64,000 nt of DNA from positions 29,457 to 93,456 of the forward strand of contig NZ_AULW01000051.1 in NCBI RefSeq assembly GCF_000422485.1, in the 5' to 3' direction. Every line of letters begins with the position of its first letter. The stretch's first letter is position 1. The stretch is from Paenibacillus pasadenensis DSM 19293 (GTDB lineage: Bacteria > Bacillota > Bacilli > Paenibacillales > Paenibacillaceae). Position numbers and translations under genes: made by a program. Positions 1 to 10,526 of this stretch are shown in pieces. The notes beneath the pieces were generated by a model. The model had not been told where the DNA came from. It was given only the letters and a program-made list of their open reading frames with translations, and did not search any database.

Positions 1-263
1 CCAAATTCAAGCCTATACTGTCCATTCTAAATCATCGACATCCTTTACCTATGAAATGAGTTCTTTTGAACCAGTATAACGAACCTATCGCCTGTCCATC
101 AACTGTTTCAAAGCCTTTGTCTGACGGTATAAGGCTGTGGGAGCCGAAGAGAGCGGCTCAATCGGCGTTTTTCTCCTTCATGCCAGTCTTTACAGCCGCA
201 TGAGGGGGACTTATGATAGGTTCATATGAACTTGATATCCTGGAACGGAAGGAGGAAAACGGC
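1..263. other. Upstream intergenic segment with a weak hairpin
   Basis: No convincing gene is seen here. A TATAAG-like element near 128-133 could be a -10 box. GCCGA (143-147) can pair with TCGGC (162-166), followed by a T run at 168-172, which would make a weak terminator. GGAAGGAGG at 247-255 is the ribosome binding site of the next gene and decides its start at 264 rather than at the in-frame ATG at 213. Confidence 0.4.
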
Positions 264-1025
264 ATGGAAGCCTTTATGCTGACTCGGCGCCAGATGGCGG
301 AGCTGCTGCTCTCGCTCTGCGGACGCCGGGCGGAGAGCCCGATCCAGATCGTTCAGGACGCATGGCGCAAGGAGCATCGCGATCAGGTAGACTCCGGCAA
401 GGCGCTGCCGGCTTTCCTCTCGACGGATTGGCCGGCGGTGCTGGAGAAGCTGATCAAGGGGCAGGGCATCAAGGGCGTCTCGCTGCAGGAAGCGGCGACG
501 CTCGGCGCAAGGGTCGAATATTCGTCCTTGTCGATCACGGCCATGCAGAATTGGGTGAAGCGGGATTTCAAGCCGTTCTTCGAGTCGCCCAAGGCCGGCA
601 AAAAATACTCGCTCGAGCAGGCGGCGCTGCTTTATATCATCGACGATCTCAAGGCGAGCCTCGATTTCGAGTCGATCCGCCAGCTGTTCGAACGTCTTTT
701 CGGCTGCGGCGAGGACGGCCGGTGCCGGCCGCTGCTCGGGGCGCTGGAATTCTATCTGGCCTATTCCTCGATTTTTGAGGATATGGACGCCGACGGAGAC
801 CAGATTCTCGACAGCGGGCCTGCTCTGACCGGCTACGGGGCGGCCCCGCTGGAGACTCGGGTCCGGGATGCCGCCAAGGCCTATCTCGACGGCCTCGAGC
901 GGCTGAGCGAGCTGGAGCGCGTCACGCTGGAAAACATGCTGCTGATCGCCGTCTTTTCGGTGCAGGCCGCGTATTTCCATGCGCTCACCCGGCGGTACTG
1001 CAATGCGACGCTCTTCCTGCATTAA
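264..1025 (+). CDS. DUF1836-like putative DNA-binding protein
   Basis: A 253-residue soluble protein. The ATG at 264 is preferred over the in-frame ATG at 213 because GGAAGGAGG ends 8 nt before it. The N-terminal half, with TRRQMAELLLSL and later SITAMQNWVKRDF and YSLEQAALLYIIDDLK, resembles DUF1836 proteins of Bacillales. These have a MerR-like helix-turn-helix and are presumed regulators. The rest is helical without recognised catalytic residues, and there is no signal peptide or membrane segment. It stands alone, 89 bp before the LCP gene. The family call is from memory of the motif pattern, and the target is unknown. Confidence 0.6.
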   Translation: MEAFMLTRRQMAELLLSLCGRRAESPIQIVQDAWRKEHRDQVDSGKALPAFLSTDWPAVLEKLIKGQGIKGVSLQEAATLGARVEYSSLSITAMQNWVKRDFKPFFESPKAGKKYSLEQAALLYIIDDLKASLDFESIRQLFERLFGCGEDGRCRPLLGALEFYLAYSSIFEDMDADGDQILDSGPALTGYGAAPLETRVRDAAKAYLDGLERLSELERVTLENMLLIAVFSVQAAYFHALTRRYCNATLFLH

Positions 1026-1114
1026 TCTTCTTGTAACTATTTTTTAAGGATACTCGTCTACACTTAGGCTAAACTAAATGAATCTATTCGACCGATAGAA
1101 AGGAACTTTTTCCG

Positions 1115-2212
1115 ATGAAGCCAAAAAAATCGCGCGCCCGGAAGGCATGGACATGGACGGCATCCGTCCTGGCGCTGCTGCTCGTACTCGGAGCGGCGGG
1201 ATATTATAACCGTACGACGCTGGCGCTGTGGGGCTTTGATCTTTTCCTGGCCAAGGACGTGGAGAAGCAGCTTGAGAAATCCTACAAGCCGACCGTCGAC
1301 AGCAAGCCGAAGCCGCCGGCGGCCGAGCAGATCAAGTATACGCAGGCCGATCCATACTCGGTGCTGCTGCTGGGCGTGGACGCCCGCGACGCGGAACAGG
1401 GACGTTCGGATACGATCATGTACACCGTCATCCGGCCGAAGGAAGGCGCGATCCTCATGGTGTCGATCCCGCGGGATACGTATGCGGAGCTCGTCGGCAG
1501 GGACCGCGAGGACAAGATCAATCATGCCTACGCCTTCGGCGGAGCCAAGATGGCCATCGATACGGTGGAGAACCTGCTGGGCAGCGAGGTCGATTATTAT
1601 GCGGCCGTCAACTTCAATGGATTCAAGAACCTGATCGACGCCATGGGAGGCATCTCCCTGCCGATCGAGGAGGATATCGTCAACAAGGATCCCGGCCATG
1701 AGAAGTTCACGATCAAGGCCGGACAGGACAAATACATGGGCCAGGACGCGCTCAACTTCGTCCGCTACCGCGAGGACGCGGGCGGCGACGTCAGCCGCAC
1801 GGAGCGCCAGCAGACGTTCGTCGAGTCGATCATGGACGAAGCGTCGAGCATGTCCTCCTGGTCCAAAATTCCGGAGTACGTCGGCATCATGGGCGAGAAC
1901 TTCGCCACGGACATTCCTCCGAGCGAGATGATCGAGATGGCCAAGGCGATGATGCAGGGCAAGAACCGCTCCATCTATACGCATACGCTCAAAGGCGAGG
2001 GCGGAAAGCTCGCCAGCAACGGCGCCTGGTATTACTTTGCCGACGAAGAGGATGTCGCCAAGAGCAAGACGCTCATCGAGGATTGGATGAATCCGGCCAA
2101 ATCGCTGGCGGAGCTGACTGGAACCGGAGCGTCGGCTGCGGATAAGCAGGATGTCGCGGGCAGCGGCAAAGATCGGGAAGTGTCCACGGCCTCGGCCGGC
2201 GCGGACGAGTAA
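1115..2212 (+). CDS. LytR-CpsA-Psr (LCP) family cell-wall glycopolymer transferase
   Basis: A 365-residue type II membrane protein. A basic N-terminus (KPKKSRARKAW) is followed by one membrane helix at about residues 12-32, so the catalytic domain is outside the cell. Typical LCP motifs are visible: SVLLLGVDARD, GRSDTIMYTV, SIPRDTYAEL, DKINHAYAFGGA and NFVRYREDAGGDVSRTERQ. The arginines and aspartates in these motifs bind the pyrophosphate of the lipid-linked donor in known family members. LCP enzymes attach teichoic acids or other anionic polymers to peptidoglycan. The C-terminal 40 residues are low-complexity Ala/Ser/Gly. Which of the several LCP paralogues this is cannot be decided here. 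Confidence 0.9.
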   Translation: MKPKKSRARKAWTWTASVLALLLVLGAAGYYNRTTLALWGFDLFLAKDVEKQLEKSYKPTVDSKPKPPAAEQIKYTQADPYSVLLLGVDARDAEQGRSDTIMYTVIRPKEGAILMVSIPRDTYAELVGRDREDKINHAYAFGGAKMAIDTVENLLGSEVDYYAAVNFNGFKNLIDAMGGISLPIEEDIVNKDPGHEKFTIKAGQDKYMGQDALNFVRYREDAGGDVSRTERQQTFVESIMDEASSMSSWSKIPEYVGIMGENFATDIPPSEMIEMAKAMMQGKNRSIYTHTLKGEGGKLASNGAWYYFADEEDVAKSKTLIEDWMNPAKSLAELTGTGASAADKQDVAGSGKDREVSTASAGADE

Positions 2213-2245
2213 GCTTTCCCGCTAGAGAATGGAGTGCAGGCCAAG

Positions 2246-2677
2246 ATGAACATTGCGTTTTTCCTTCTTCCCAAAGCGGAAGTCATCACGCTCACGCAGG
2301 AAGCTACGCTGCGGCAGACGCTGGAGAAGATGGAGCATCATCGCTACACGGCGGTGCCGATCCTCGACGACAAGGGCGGCTACGCGGCTACCGTCACCGA
2401 GGGCGATCTGCTCTGGTTCATGAAGAACGAGAACCTCAGCTTCGAGCAGACGCATCGCGTCAGCCTCTCCGAGGTGCCGATGCGCGTGCGGCTGAAGCCG
2501 GTGCGCATCGACGCCAACATGGAGGACCTGATCTCGCTGGCCAAGATGCAGAACTTCGTGCCGGTCGTGGACGACATGAACCGGTTCATCGGCATCGTCC
2601 GCCGGAGCGACATCATCGATTATTGCGCCAAGGGCCTTTTCCGGGGCAAGGAAGAGACGGCCGCCGTAAAGGAATAG
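2246..2677 (+). CDS. CBS-domain pair protein
   Basis: A 143-residue cytoplasmic protein made almost entirely of a tandem CBS pair. The first repeat is seen in HRYTAVPILDDKGGYAATVTEGDLL and the second in NFVPVVDDMNRFIGIVRRSDII. CBS pairs usually bind adenine nucleotides, and several small Bacillota proteins of this shape bind c-di-AMP. The nearby gdpP c-di-AMP phosphodiesterase makes that an attractive but unproven idea. The start is either ATG 2246 or GTG 2234; GGAG at 2231-2234 suits the ATG. A strong terminator follows immediately, so the gene is not cotranscribed with yybS. Confidence 0.8.
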   Translation: MNIAFFLLPKAEVITLTQEATLRQTLEKMEHHRYTAVPILDDKGGYAATVTEGDLLWFMKNENLSFEQTHRVSLSEVPMRVRLKPVRIDANMEDLISLAKMQNFVPVVDDMNRFIGIVRRSDIIDYCAKGLFRGKEETAAVKE

Positions 2678-2681
2678 CGTA

Positions 2682-2719
2682 GAACCGGATTTCCGCATCG
2701 GCGGAAATCCGGTTTTTTT
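2682..2719 (+). terminator. Rho-independent terminator after the CBS gene
   Basis: AACCGGATTTCCGC (2683-2696) pairs perfectly with GCGGAAATCCGGTT (2701-2714) across a 4-nt loop and runs into a T tract. Confidence 0.9.
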
Positions 2720-2756
2720 CGTTTCGGCAGCGCCGTCCAAGGCGCCTTCCGCTCGC

Positions 2757-2783
2757 TTGCCGGCCTTGGATTTGTGGTATAAT
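2757..2783 (+). promoter_or_regulatory. Sigma-A promoter (extended -10) for yybS-gdpP-rplI-dnaB
   Basis: A perfect TATAAT at 2778-2783 is preceded by TGG (extended -10), with a poor -35 TTGCCG at 2757-2762 only 15 nt away. The 15-mer TTTGTGGTATAATGG (2771-2785) recurs exactly at 20109-20123. An ATG at 2782 overlaps the -10 box and so cannot be the translation start. Confidence 0.75.
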
Positions 2784-2856
2784 GGGTGGTAAAGCTTCTG
2801 GCCGGCCATGCCTAGGTCGGGCCAAGAGGAATCGCAGATTTGAGGTGAACGGGCTT

Positions 2857-3759
2857 TTGAAAACCGATGGGAAATCCATCCTCTGGAGCGTCGCCGCTCT
2901 CTTGCTGCTGCTCTCGATCGGAGTGCCGCTGCTGAACGTTCTGACCATCGCCTTGCTGATGGTTCCATATGTCGTGCTCTACACGACGCTTTCCAAGCGC
3001 ATGTTCGCCGCCCATTTGATTCCGGTGTGGCTGATCGTCTATCTCGTGGCCGGACCGGCTCCGCTGATCGTCGGCCTGTTCTTTCTCGTGCCCTCGATCG
3101 TCATGGGCCATTATTACCGTACCGGCAAGCCCGTACGCTCGCGGATGACGGCGGTGCTCGTCAGCCTCGTCGCGATCGTGCTGCTCGAGCTGGTGCTGTT
3201 CGATCTCGTGCTGGACCTGTCGGTCATCGGCGCGCTGCAGGACCAGCTGCGCTCGGCTGCGAGCCGGGTCGCGAGCGAAGGGGTCATGAAGGACCTGTGG
3301 ACGGCCGACATGGTCGACCAGCTCGTCGATTCCACCGTGCAGGTCATACCGCAGGCGCTGCTGCTGTCGGCCTTCCTGCTGACGGCGGTCGCCCAGTACG
3401 GATCGAGGATCGCGCTGCGCGCCTACGGCCTGCATCCGGCCGGCATGCCGCCCGCCCGCGAGTGGCGGGTGCCGCGCATTCTCGTGACGTATTACCTGAT
3501 CGCGCTGCTGCTCCAGCTGATCGTGCCGGCGGGAGACAGCTCGTTTCTGACGACGGCAGTGGCCAATCTCGTTCCGCTGCTGCGGTTCGTCTTCACCGTC
3601 CAGACGATCGGCTTCTTTTTCTTCCTGGCGCATCAGAAGCGCTGGCCGAAGGGCGTGCCGGCCTTCATCGGATTTCTCGTGCTGCTGTTCCCGCCCCTCA
3701 GTCTGATCGGCGTGCTGGACGCGGCGTTTCCGATCCGCAAGTCGTTCCAGAAACCTTGA
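2857..3759 (+). CDS. yybS: DUF2232 (YybS-like) polytopic membrane protein
   Basis: About 300 residues, mostly hydrophobic, with seven or eight predicted membrane helices; it ends in a conserved-looking VPAFIGFLVLLFPPLSLIGVLDAAFPIRK segment. YybS/DUF2232 proteins sit directly upstream of gdpP and rplI in Bacillus and Paenibacillus and have no established biochemical role. The start chosen is TTG 2857, preceded at 8 nt by GAGGTGA (2842-2848), a near-perfect Shine-Dalgarno; GTG 2845 is the alternative. The in-frame ATG further upstream lies in the promoter. It is followed 15 bp later by gdpP, in the same operon. Confidence 0.85.
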   Translation: MKTDGKSILWSVAALLLLLSIGVPLLNVLTIALLMVPYVVLYTTLSKRMFAAHLIPVWLIVYLVAGPAPLIVGLFFLVPSIVMGHYYRTGKPVRSRMTAVLVSLVAIVLLELVLFDLVLDLSVIGALQDQLRSAASRVASEGVMKDLWTADMVDQLVDSTVQVIPQALLLSAFLLTAVAQYGSRIALRAYGLHPAGMPPAREWRVPRILVTYYLIALLLQLIVPAGDSSFLTTAVANLVPLLRFVFTVQTIGFFFFLAHQKRWPKGVPAFIGFLVLLFPPLSLIGVLDAAFPIRKSFQKP

Positions 3760-3774
3760 ACAGGGGCGTGACTT

Positions 3775-5736
3775 ATGCCTAGGAATCTACTCAAGCGCTG
3801 GCATGGCATGCACGGGATCGCATGGGCGGCCGCCCTCGTCCTGATCGCCGCGGCGCTGATGGCCTACAATCTGGCTCTGGGCATCGCGGGACTGGTGCTG
3901 GCGGCCGGCTGCGGCTTCTACACGTACATGGCGGAGAGGGCGTTCCGCCGCGAGTTCAAGAACTATCTCGGGACGATGTCCTACCGCATCAAAAAAGTCG
4001 GGAGCGAGGTCATCCACGAGCTGCCTTTGGGCATTATTCTTTTCAATGATGAGCGCGTCGTGGAATGGCATAATCCGTTCGTAGCGAGCATGATGGAGGA
4101 GGAGTCGGTCATCGGCGTGCCGCTGATGGAGCTGTTCCCGACGCTGGCGCAGGCCAAGGACCGGCCCGGCAAGATGGAGATCGCGATCGGAGCCGACATC
4201 TACGAGCTGCTCTATCGTCCGGCGGAAAAGCTGCTGTACGTGCGAGACATCACGGAGATGTGGCAGCTCTCCAAGCAGTACGAGGAAGAGAAGCCGGCGC
4301 TCGGCATCGTCTTCATCGACAACCTCGACGAGGTGACCCAGTCGATGGACGATCAGCAGCGCACGACGCTGCTCTCCCGCGTCACGTCCGAGATTACGGA
4401 ATGGTCGCAGCGAGAGAACCTGTATCTCAAGCGGCTCAACTCCGACCGGTTCCTGCTCATCACCGATCAGCAGGCGCTGCGCCAGCTTGAGCTGTCCAAG
4501 TTCATCATCCTCGACGAAGTGCGGGAGATGACCGGCGACCTCAAGATTCCGATGACGCTGAGCATCGGCTTCGCGGCCGGGGCGTCCAGCATTCAGGAGC
4601 TCGGCCAGTGGGCGCAGGTCAGCCTCGACATGGCGCTTGGCCGCGGCGGCGATCAGGCGGCGGTCAAGGTCGGCGAGCGGACCAGCTTCTACGGCGGCAA
4701 GTCCAACGCCGTCGAGAAGCGGACGCGGGTGCGGGCGCGCGTCGTCGCGCATGCGCTGCGGGACATGATCCGCGAGAGCGAGAAGGTCGTCATCGTCGGG
4801 CACAAGATGCCGGACATGGATGCGATCGGAGCCGCCGTCGGCGTGGCCAAGATGGCGTCCCATCTCGGCAAGGAAGCGTACATCGTGCTCGAGGGAATCA
4901 ATCCCGCGATCCAGAAGATGATGGAGATGATCAAGGAGGACGAACGGCTGTACCGCCGCTTCATCTCGCCGGAGCAGAGCCTCGCGCTCGTCGACGGCCG
5001 CACGCTCGTCGTCGTCGTCGACACGCACAAGGCTTCGATGCTCAAGGAGCCCCGGATTCTCAGCCAGACCGGTCGGATCGTCGTCGTCGACCATCACCGC
5101 CGGGGCGAGGAGTTCATCAGCCACGCGGTGCTCGTCTACATGGAGCCGTACGCCTCGTCGGCATGCGAGCTCGTGACGGAGCTGCTCCAATATATCCATG
5201 ACCGCCTCGTGCTCGACATCCGCGAGGCGACGGTGCTGCTCGCGGGCATCACCGTCGACACGAAGAGCTTCGCGCTGCGGACCGGCGCGCGCACGTTCGA
5301 AGCGGCCTCGTTCCTGAGGCGCAACGGAGCGGACACCGCGATGGTGCAGCGGATGCTCAAGGAGGATCTGGAGGAATATCTCAAGAAAGCCGACATCATC
5401 AAGCATGCCGAAGTGCTGTACGGCCATGTCGCGCTGGCGGTGACGGAGCCGGGCAAGCGCTACTCGCAGCTGCTGATCGCGCAGTCGGCCGATACGCTGC
5501 TCAACATGACGGGCATCTACGCGTCGTTCGTCATCGGCGAGCGCCAGGACGGCCTCGTCGGCATCAGCGCCCGCTCGCTGGGCCAGATGAACGTGCAGGT
5601 CGTCATGGAGCGCATGGGCGGAGGCGGCCATCTGACCAACGCCGCCTGCCAGCAGGAGGGCAGCGTCCAGGATGTCGAAGAGAAGCTGAAGCGCGTGCTG
5701 CAGCAAATTCATGAGGAAGAGGGGTTGTTCGAATGA
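3775..5736 (+). CDS. gdpP: GdpP cyclic-di-AMP phosphodiesterase (DHH/DHHA1)
   Basis: A 653-residue membrane-bound enzyme that hydrolyses c-di-AMP to pApA. Two membrane helices lie at about 11-48, followed by a PAS-like domain (about 80-150) and a degenerate GGDEF domain (about 170-305). The DHH catalytic domain shows [15 protein letters not shown] near residue 343 and [12 protein letters not shown] near 437. A C-terminal DHHA1 domain has [12 protein letters not shown] near 615. The metal-binding Asp and His residues are all present. Length matches the Bacillus protein. Its stop overlaps the rplI start by 4 bp (ATGA), so the two are translationally coupled. Confidence 0.96.
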   Translation: MPRNLLKRWHGMHGIAWAAALVLIAAALMAYNLALGIAGLVLAAGCGFYTYMAERAFRREFKNYLGTMSYRIKKVGSEVIHELPLGIILFNDERVVEWHNPFVASMMEEESVIGVPLMELFPTLAQAKDRPGKMEIAIGADIYELLYRPAEKLLYVRDITEMWQLSKQYEEEKPALGIVFIDNLDEVTQSMDDQQRTTLLSRVTSEITEWSQRENLYLKRLNSDRFLLITDQQALRQLELSKFIILDEVREMTGDLKIPMTLSIGFAAGASSIQELGQWAQVSLDMALGRGGDQAAVKVGERTSFYGGKSNAVEKRTRVRARVVAHALRDMIRESEKVVIVGHKMPDMDAIGAAVGVAKMASHLGKEAYIVLEGINPAIQKMMEMIKEDERLYRRFISPEQSLALVDGRTLVVVVDTHKASMLKEPRILSQTGRIVVVDHHRRGEEFISHAVLVYMEPYASSACELVTELLQYIHDRLVLDIREATVLLAGITVDTKSFALRTGARTFEAASFLRRNGADTAMVQRMLKEDLEEYLKKADIIKHAEVLYGHVALAVTEPGKRYSQLLIAQSADTLLNMTGIYASFVIGERQDGLVGISARSLGQMNVQVVMERMGGGGHLTNAACQQEGSVQDVEEKLKRVLQQIHEEEGLFE

Positions 5737-6179
5737 AGGTCATCTTTTTGCAGGATGTAAAGGGACAGGGCAAACGCGGCGAGGTCAAGGAAGTATCGGA
5801 AGGGTACGTCCGCAACTTCCTGCTGCCGAAAGGCCTCGTAAAACCGGCGGAAGCGGGCAACATCAAGACGCTGGAGATGCAGAAGGCGTCGGAGGAGAAG
5901 CGCAAGGCTCAGGAGAAGGCCGACGCCGAGGCGCTGGCCGCCAAGCTGGAGCAGGTCACCGTCGTCGTCCGGACGAAGGCCGGCGAAGGGGGCCGGCTGT
6001 TCGGCGCGATCACGACCAAGCAGATCGCCGAGGCGCTGGAGAAGCAGGAGGGCATCAAGCTCGACAAGCGCAAGCTCGAGCTGCCGGAGCCGATCCGCTC
6101 GCTCGGCTTCACGAATCTGGACGTCAAGCTGCACCCGCAGGTGAAGGGCAAGCTGAAGGTCCAGGCGGCCGAAGAATGA
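5733..6179 (+). CDS. rplI: 50S ribosomal protein L9
   Basis: A 148-residue protein with the L9 N-terminal signature [20 protein letters not shown] followed by [12 protein letters not shown], a long charged central helix rich in Lys/Glu/Ala, and the C-terminal rRNA-binding domain ([18 protein letters not shown]). It binds 23S rRNA at the base of the L1 stalk. It starts inside the gdpP stop codon and is followed 19 bp later by dnaB, the usual order in Bacillales. Confidence 0.98.
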   Translation: MKVIFLQDVKGQGKRGEVKEVSEGYVRNFLLPKGLVKPAEAGNIKTLEMQKASEEKRKAQEKADAEALAAKLEQVTVVVRTKAGEGGRLFGAITTKQIAEALEKQEGIKLDKRKLELPEPIRSLGFTNLDVKLHPQVKGKLKVQAAEE

Positions 6180-6198
6180 GAACGGAGGCGCAGGCGGG

Positions 6199-7530
<1,332 letters not shown>

Positions 7531-7554
<24 letters not shown>

Positions 7555-7684
7555 GCTCGTGAGTACGATCAGTCGAACTCACAGCCCGCATCATAATCTC
7601 GTGAGTACGATCAGTCGAACTCACGAGCCGGCATCATAATCTCATGAGTACGATCAGTCGAACTCACGACCCGGCATCATAGGC
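7531..7684. repeat. 43-bp tandem palindromic repeat at the dnaB 3' end
   Basis: ACTCAC begins at 7534, 7577, 7619 and 7662, a period of 42-43 bp. The first unit is a perfect hairpin, CGTACTCACGAGCC pairing with GGCTCGTGAGTACG around AGCATCATA. The joining segment TACGATCAGTCGA is invariant. The dnaB stop codon lies in the first loop. Confidence 0.9.
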
Positions 7685-7693
7685 ACTCGATCC

Positions 7694-7728
7694 AACCGGC
7701 CGGTCCTTCTGGACCCGGCCGGTTTTTT
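7694..7728 (+). terminator. Rho-independent terminator after dnaB
   Basis: A GC-rich stem (AACCGGCCGGTCC with GGACCCGGCCGGTT, one bulge) and a TTCT loop are followed by TTTTTT. Confidence 0.9.
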
Positions 7729-7772
7729 CGCTTCTCTCGCTGCCGGGGCCGCATGCGGACCGGAAAACGTCT

Positions 7773-7816
7773 ATTTTCCGAACAATGATTCTTCCCTAAC
7801 AAGGATTGTTCGCCTT
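7773..7816. promoter_or_regulatory. Pair of inverted PurR boxes upstream of purA
   Basis: ATTTTCCGAACAAT (7773-7786) closely matches the Bacillus PurBox consensus AWWWCCGAACWWT. An inverted copy, ATTGTTCGCCTT (7805-7816), lies 18 nt further on. Two divergent boxes at this spacing just upstream of a purA promoter are what PurR needs for PRPP-controlled repression in B. subtilis. Confidence 0.75.
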
Positions 7817-7821
7817 TCTAG

Positions 7822-7850
7822 TTGACATGCCATGGCAGGGCTGATACACT
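7822..7850 (+). promoter_or_regulatory. purA sigma-A promoter
   Basis: TTGACA (7822-7827), a 17-nt spacer and TACACT (7845-7850). The two PurR boxes lie immediately upstream, partly in the RNA polymerase footprint. Confidence 0.8.
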
Positions 7851-7977
7851 GGGATTGCTGCTTTCGGACCGCCTCCGTACTTGCGCGTGGTAACGTGTCA
7901 CAGCGCCGTATGGCATTCCGGGCGGATGAGAACGATAAAAGCAGCAAATTCCAAGCAAGCAAAGCGGAGGTATGATC

Positions 7978-9264
7978 ATGTCTACGGTTGTTGTTGTCGG
8001 CACGCAGTGGGGAGACGAAGGAAAAGGCAAGATTACCGACTATCTGGCCGACGGCGCGGAAGTGGTCGCCCGTTATCAAGGCGGCAACAACGCCGGTCAC
8101 ACCATTCTCATCGACAACAAGAAATACAAGCTGACGATGATTCCATCCGGCATTTTCAATCATAATAAAACCTGCGTCATCGGCAACGGGATGGTCATCA
8201 ATCCGGCTGCCCTGCTCGACGAGATCGACTATATCCACGAAAACGGCTTCTCCACCGAGAACCTGAAAATCAGCGACCGCGCGCATGTCATCATGCCGTA
8301 CCATCTCGTGCTCGACGGGCTCGAGGAGGACAGCAAGGGCGACAACAAGATCGGCACGACGCGCAAGGGCATCGGCCCTTGTTACATGGACAAGGCTGCC
8401 CGCAACGGCATCCGCATCGCCGATCTGATGGACGCGGAGGAGTTCGAGAGCAAGCTGCGCCGCCTCGTCGCCGAGAAGAACCATGTCATCCAGCAAGTGT
8501 ACAGCGGCGAGACGCTGGACGCCGACGCCATCCTGGCGGACTACCTCAAGTATGCGGAGCGCCTGCGTCCGTACGTGACGGACACCTCGGTCGTCCTGAA
8601 CGACGCGATCGACACCGGCAAGCGCGTGTTGTTCGAGGGCGCGCAGGGCGTCATGCTCGACATCGACCAAGGCACTTATCCGTACGTCACGTCGTCCAAT
8701 CCGACGGCTGGCGGCGTGTGCATCGGCTCGGGCGTCGGCCCGTCCAAAATCCAGCAGGTCATCGGCGTCGCCAAAGCCTATACGACCCGCGTCGGCGACG
8801 GCCCGTTCCCGACCGAGCTGCATGACGCCATCGGCGACCAGATCCGCGAGACCGGCCATGAATACGGCACCGTAACGGGCCGTCCGCGCCGCGTCGGCTG
8901 GTTCGACACGGTCGTCGTCCGCCACGCCCGCCGCGTCAGCGGCATCACCGGGCTGTCGCTCAACTCGCTCGACGTCATGACCGGCCTCGAGACGGTCAAG
9001 ATCTGCACCGGCTACAAGCTGCGCGGCGAGATCATCGAGCACTACCCGGCCAGCCTCAAGCTGCTTTCCGAATGCGAGGCCGTCTACGAGGAGCTCCCAG
9101 GCTGGAACGAGGACATCTCCGGCGCCAAGACGCTGGACGACCTGCCGGCCAATACGCGCCGCTACGTCGAGCGCGTCTCCGAGCTGACGGGCATCCCGAT
9201 CGCGATCTTCTCCGTCGGCCGCAACCGCGAGCAGACGAATCCGGTCCGTCCGATCTACGAATAG
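7978..9264 (+). CDS. purA: Adenylosuccinate synthetase
   Basis: A 428-residue enzyme that joins IMP and aspartate using GTP, the first committed step to AMP. The N-terminal loop [22 protein letters not shown], the [10 protein letters not shown] segment and the C-terminal SVGRNREQT are the family's diagnostic motifs. The start is ATG 7978, 7 nt after GGAGG (7966-7970), rather than the ATG six bases earlier. Transcription is probably from 7822-7850 under PurR. It is monocistronic, with a terminator close behind. Confidence 0.98.
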   Translation: MSTVVVVGTQWGDEGKGKITDYLADGAEVVARYQGGNNAGHTILIDNKKYKLTMIPSGIFNHNKTCVIGNGMVINPAALLDEIDYIHENGFSTENLKISDRAHVIMPYHLVLDGLEEDSKGDNKIGTTRKGIGPCYMDKAARNGIRIADLMDAEEFESKLRRLVAEKNHVIQQVYSGETLDADAILADYLKYAERLRPYVTDTSVVLNDAIDTGKRVLFEGAQGVMLDIDQGTYPYVTSSNPTAGGVCIGSGVGPSKIQQVIGVAKAYTTRVGDGPFPTELHDAIGDQIRETGHEYGTVTGRPRRVGWFDTVVVRHARRVSGITGLSLNSLDVMTGLETVKICTGYKLRGEIIEHYPASLKLLSECEAVYEELPGWNEDISGAKTLDDLPANTRRYVERVSELTGIPIAIFSVGRNREQTNPVRPIYE

Positions 9265-9276
9265 GCCGCTTCGGCC

Positions 9277-9315
9277 GAGCCGCTGCTTCCCTACCGGAAG
9301 CGGCGGCTCTTTTTG
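9277..9315 (+). terminator. Terminator after purA
   Basis: GAGCCGCTGCTTCC pairs with GGAAGCGGCGGCTC (one mismatch) around CTAC, followed by TTTTT. Confidence 0.9.
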
Positions 9316-9399
9316 TTCCGGAAAAATAGAGAGAATGCGTCGCAGCGCCCTTGCCCATACTGATAGAGAGCAGCAGAGCGAGGGAGGAGGACTCATTCC

Positions 9400-10092
9400 A
9401 TGAACATGAAAAAGACGGCCGCCTGGCTCGGAAAGCTGGCGGCGGGCGCGCTGCTCGTAAGCGTGCTGTCGATCTGGACGACCGGGTATATCGTGACCAG
9501 CTACGTGGAGGTGCTGCTGAAGCAGTTCCACATCCCGCTGCAGATGCAGCCGATGTCGATGAGCGGGGTATGGGGGGCGTTGTGGGGAGCCGATTCGGCG
9601 GCCGAGCCGGCCTTTGCGCCGACAGGCCCACCGGAGCCGTCGCCGTCTCCAGCCGGCGAGGCGACACCTGCGCCTCAAGGCGGCAGCGGCGATGGAGATC
9701 CGGCGGCTGGCGGAATTCCGGCCGATCCGTCGGCGACCGACGGGGGAGCGCAGGATCCGGCCTGGCAGCCGGAAGGGTCGGAAGCTCCGGACGTCAGCGG
9801 GCCGTCTTCGTCCGGCTGGCCAGAAAGCGGAGGCGGCTCCTCCGGCACCGGCGGAGCCGACGGGCTTTCCGGCGCCGGCGGCCTGGACGACGGCTGGCCG
9901 TCCGGGCAAGCGGAGCCGGGAGCGACGGGACCCTCTTCGGGGGGCCCGCAGCCGTCGTCCTCTCCCGTTCCCAGTCCGGGAGCGGAAGAGACCGATCCGG
10001 CGGTATCCGGGACGAGTCCGGCGCCATCCCCAGGCAGTCGGAGCGAGCCGGATGCCCTTCCTTCCTGGAAAATGCAGCCGCAGAACATGTAG
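9400..10092 (+). CDS. Hypothetical secreted or membrane-anchored Pro/Ser/Gly-rich protein
   Basis: 230 residues. After a basic start there is one hydrophobic helix at about 10-32 that could be an uncleaved signal anchor, then the segment YVEVLLKQFHIPLQMQPMSM. From about residue 65 it is almost wholly low-complexity Pro, Ser, Gly, Ala, Glu and Asp, with no recognisable domain. This looks like a short exported stalk. AGGGAGGAGG ends 9 nt before the ATG, supporting translation. It lies alone between purA and the M23 peptidase gene. Function is not recognised. The very GC-rich tail also leaves long open frames on the other strand, which are taken as shadows. Confidence 0.65.
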   Translation: MNMKKTAAWLGKLAAGALLVSVLSIWTTGYIVTSYVEVLLKQFHIPLQMQPMSMSGVWGALWGADSAAEPAFAPTGPPEPSPSPAGEATPAPQGGSGDGDPAAGGIPADPSATDGGAQDPAWQPEGSEAPDVSGPSSSGWPESGGGSSGTGGADGLSGAGGLDDGWPSGQAEPGATGPSSGGPQPSSSPVPSPGAEETDPAVSGTSPAPSPGSRSEPDALPSWKMQPQNM

Positions 10093-10139
10093 GCGAAAGG
10101 ATAAGTAATCCTTTAGAATACTCAGTATTGCTAAAGTCG

Positions 10140-10164
10140 AACGCCTCCGTTTCGGAGGCGTTTT
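10140..10164 (+). terminator. Terminator after the 9400-10092 gene
   Basis: AACGCCTCCG (10140-10149) pairs exactly with CGGAGGCGTT (10153-10162) and runs into TTTT. Confidence 0.8.
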
Positions 10165-10377
10165 CGGCTTGACCGCTTCCCCTGCTGAAGCCCGACCCCA
10201 GGCTGCGCCAAGCTCATGCAAAGCATCCCCCAATTATGGAAGCGGATTCGCAGGCAAGGGTTCCATAACCGATTGCCGCAAAGCCTGCCTCCCGGCTCGA
10301 TCGTCTAGAAATCAGCGCCTGTCGCATCCTGTCGATCAATTCTGAAAAAAGTTTAATCCGCTGTGGCCGAGAAGCGG

Positions 10378-10407
10378 TTGAACGGGCAAAACGGGCTATG
10401 GTAAAGT
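10378..10407 (+). promoter_or_regulatory. Promoter of the M23 peptidase gene
   Basis: TTGAAC (10378-10383), an 18-nt spacer, then TAAAGT (10402-10407) preceded by TGG, an extended -10. Confidence 0.65.
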
Positions 10408-10526
10408 AAGAAACGAATTCTTCCTCAGGGGAGGATTCGTCGTTTTTTGCCGACGGCGGCTGCCGGAGGCGAAAAGCACGGGGAACGAAGCCGAAGCAAG
10501 CGAGCATACGACAGAAGGAGCACACC

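Larger units (their letters stand above)
10093..10526. other. 434-bp intergenic region with a terminator, a promoter and a leader hairpin
   Basis: This region holds a terminator at 10140-10164 and a sigma-A promoter at 10378-10407. A hairpin lies at 10412-10447, with ACGAAT..TTCCTC facing GGAGGATTCGT, followed by six T. No open frame with a ribosome binding site was seen in 10165-10377. Confidence 0.6.

Noticed and set aside
2782..2856. Upstream ATG start for yybS at 2782
   Set aside because: The ATG overlaps the TATAAT box of the promoter, so it cannot be in the mRNA. The same holds for the ATG at 20120.
3787..5712. Long minus-strand frames opposite gdpP, dnaB, walK and yycH
   Set aside because: They are Arg/Leu/Asp/His-rich shadows of well-identified plus-strand genes, with no family motifs and no ribosome binding sites.
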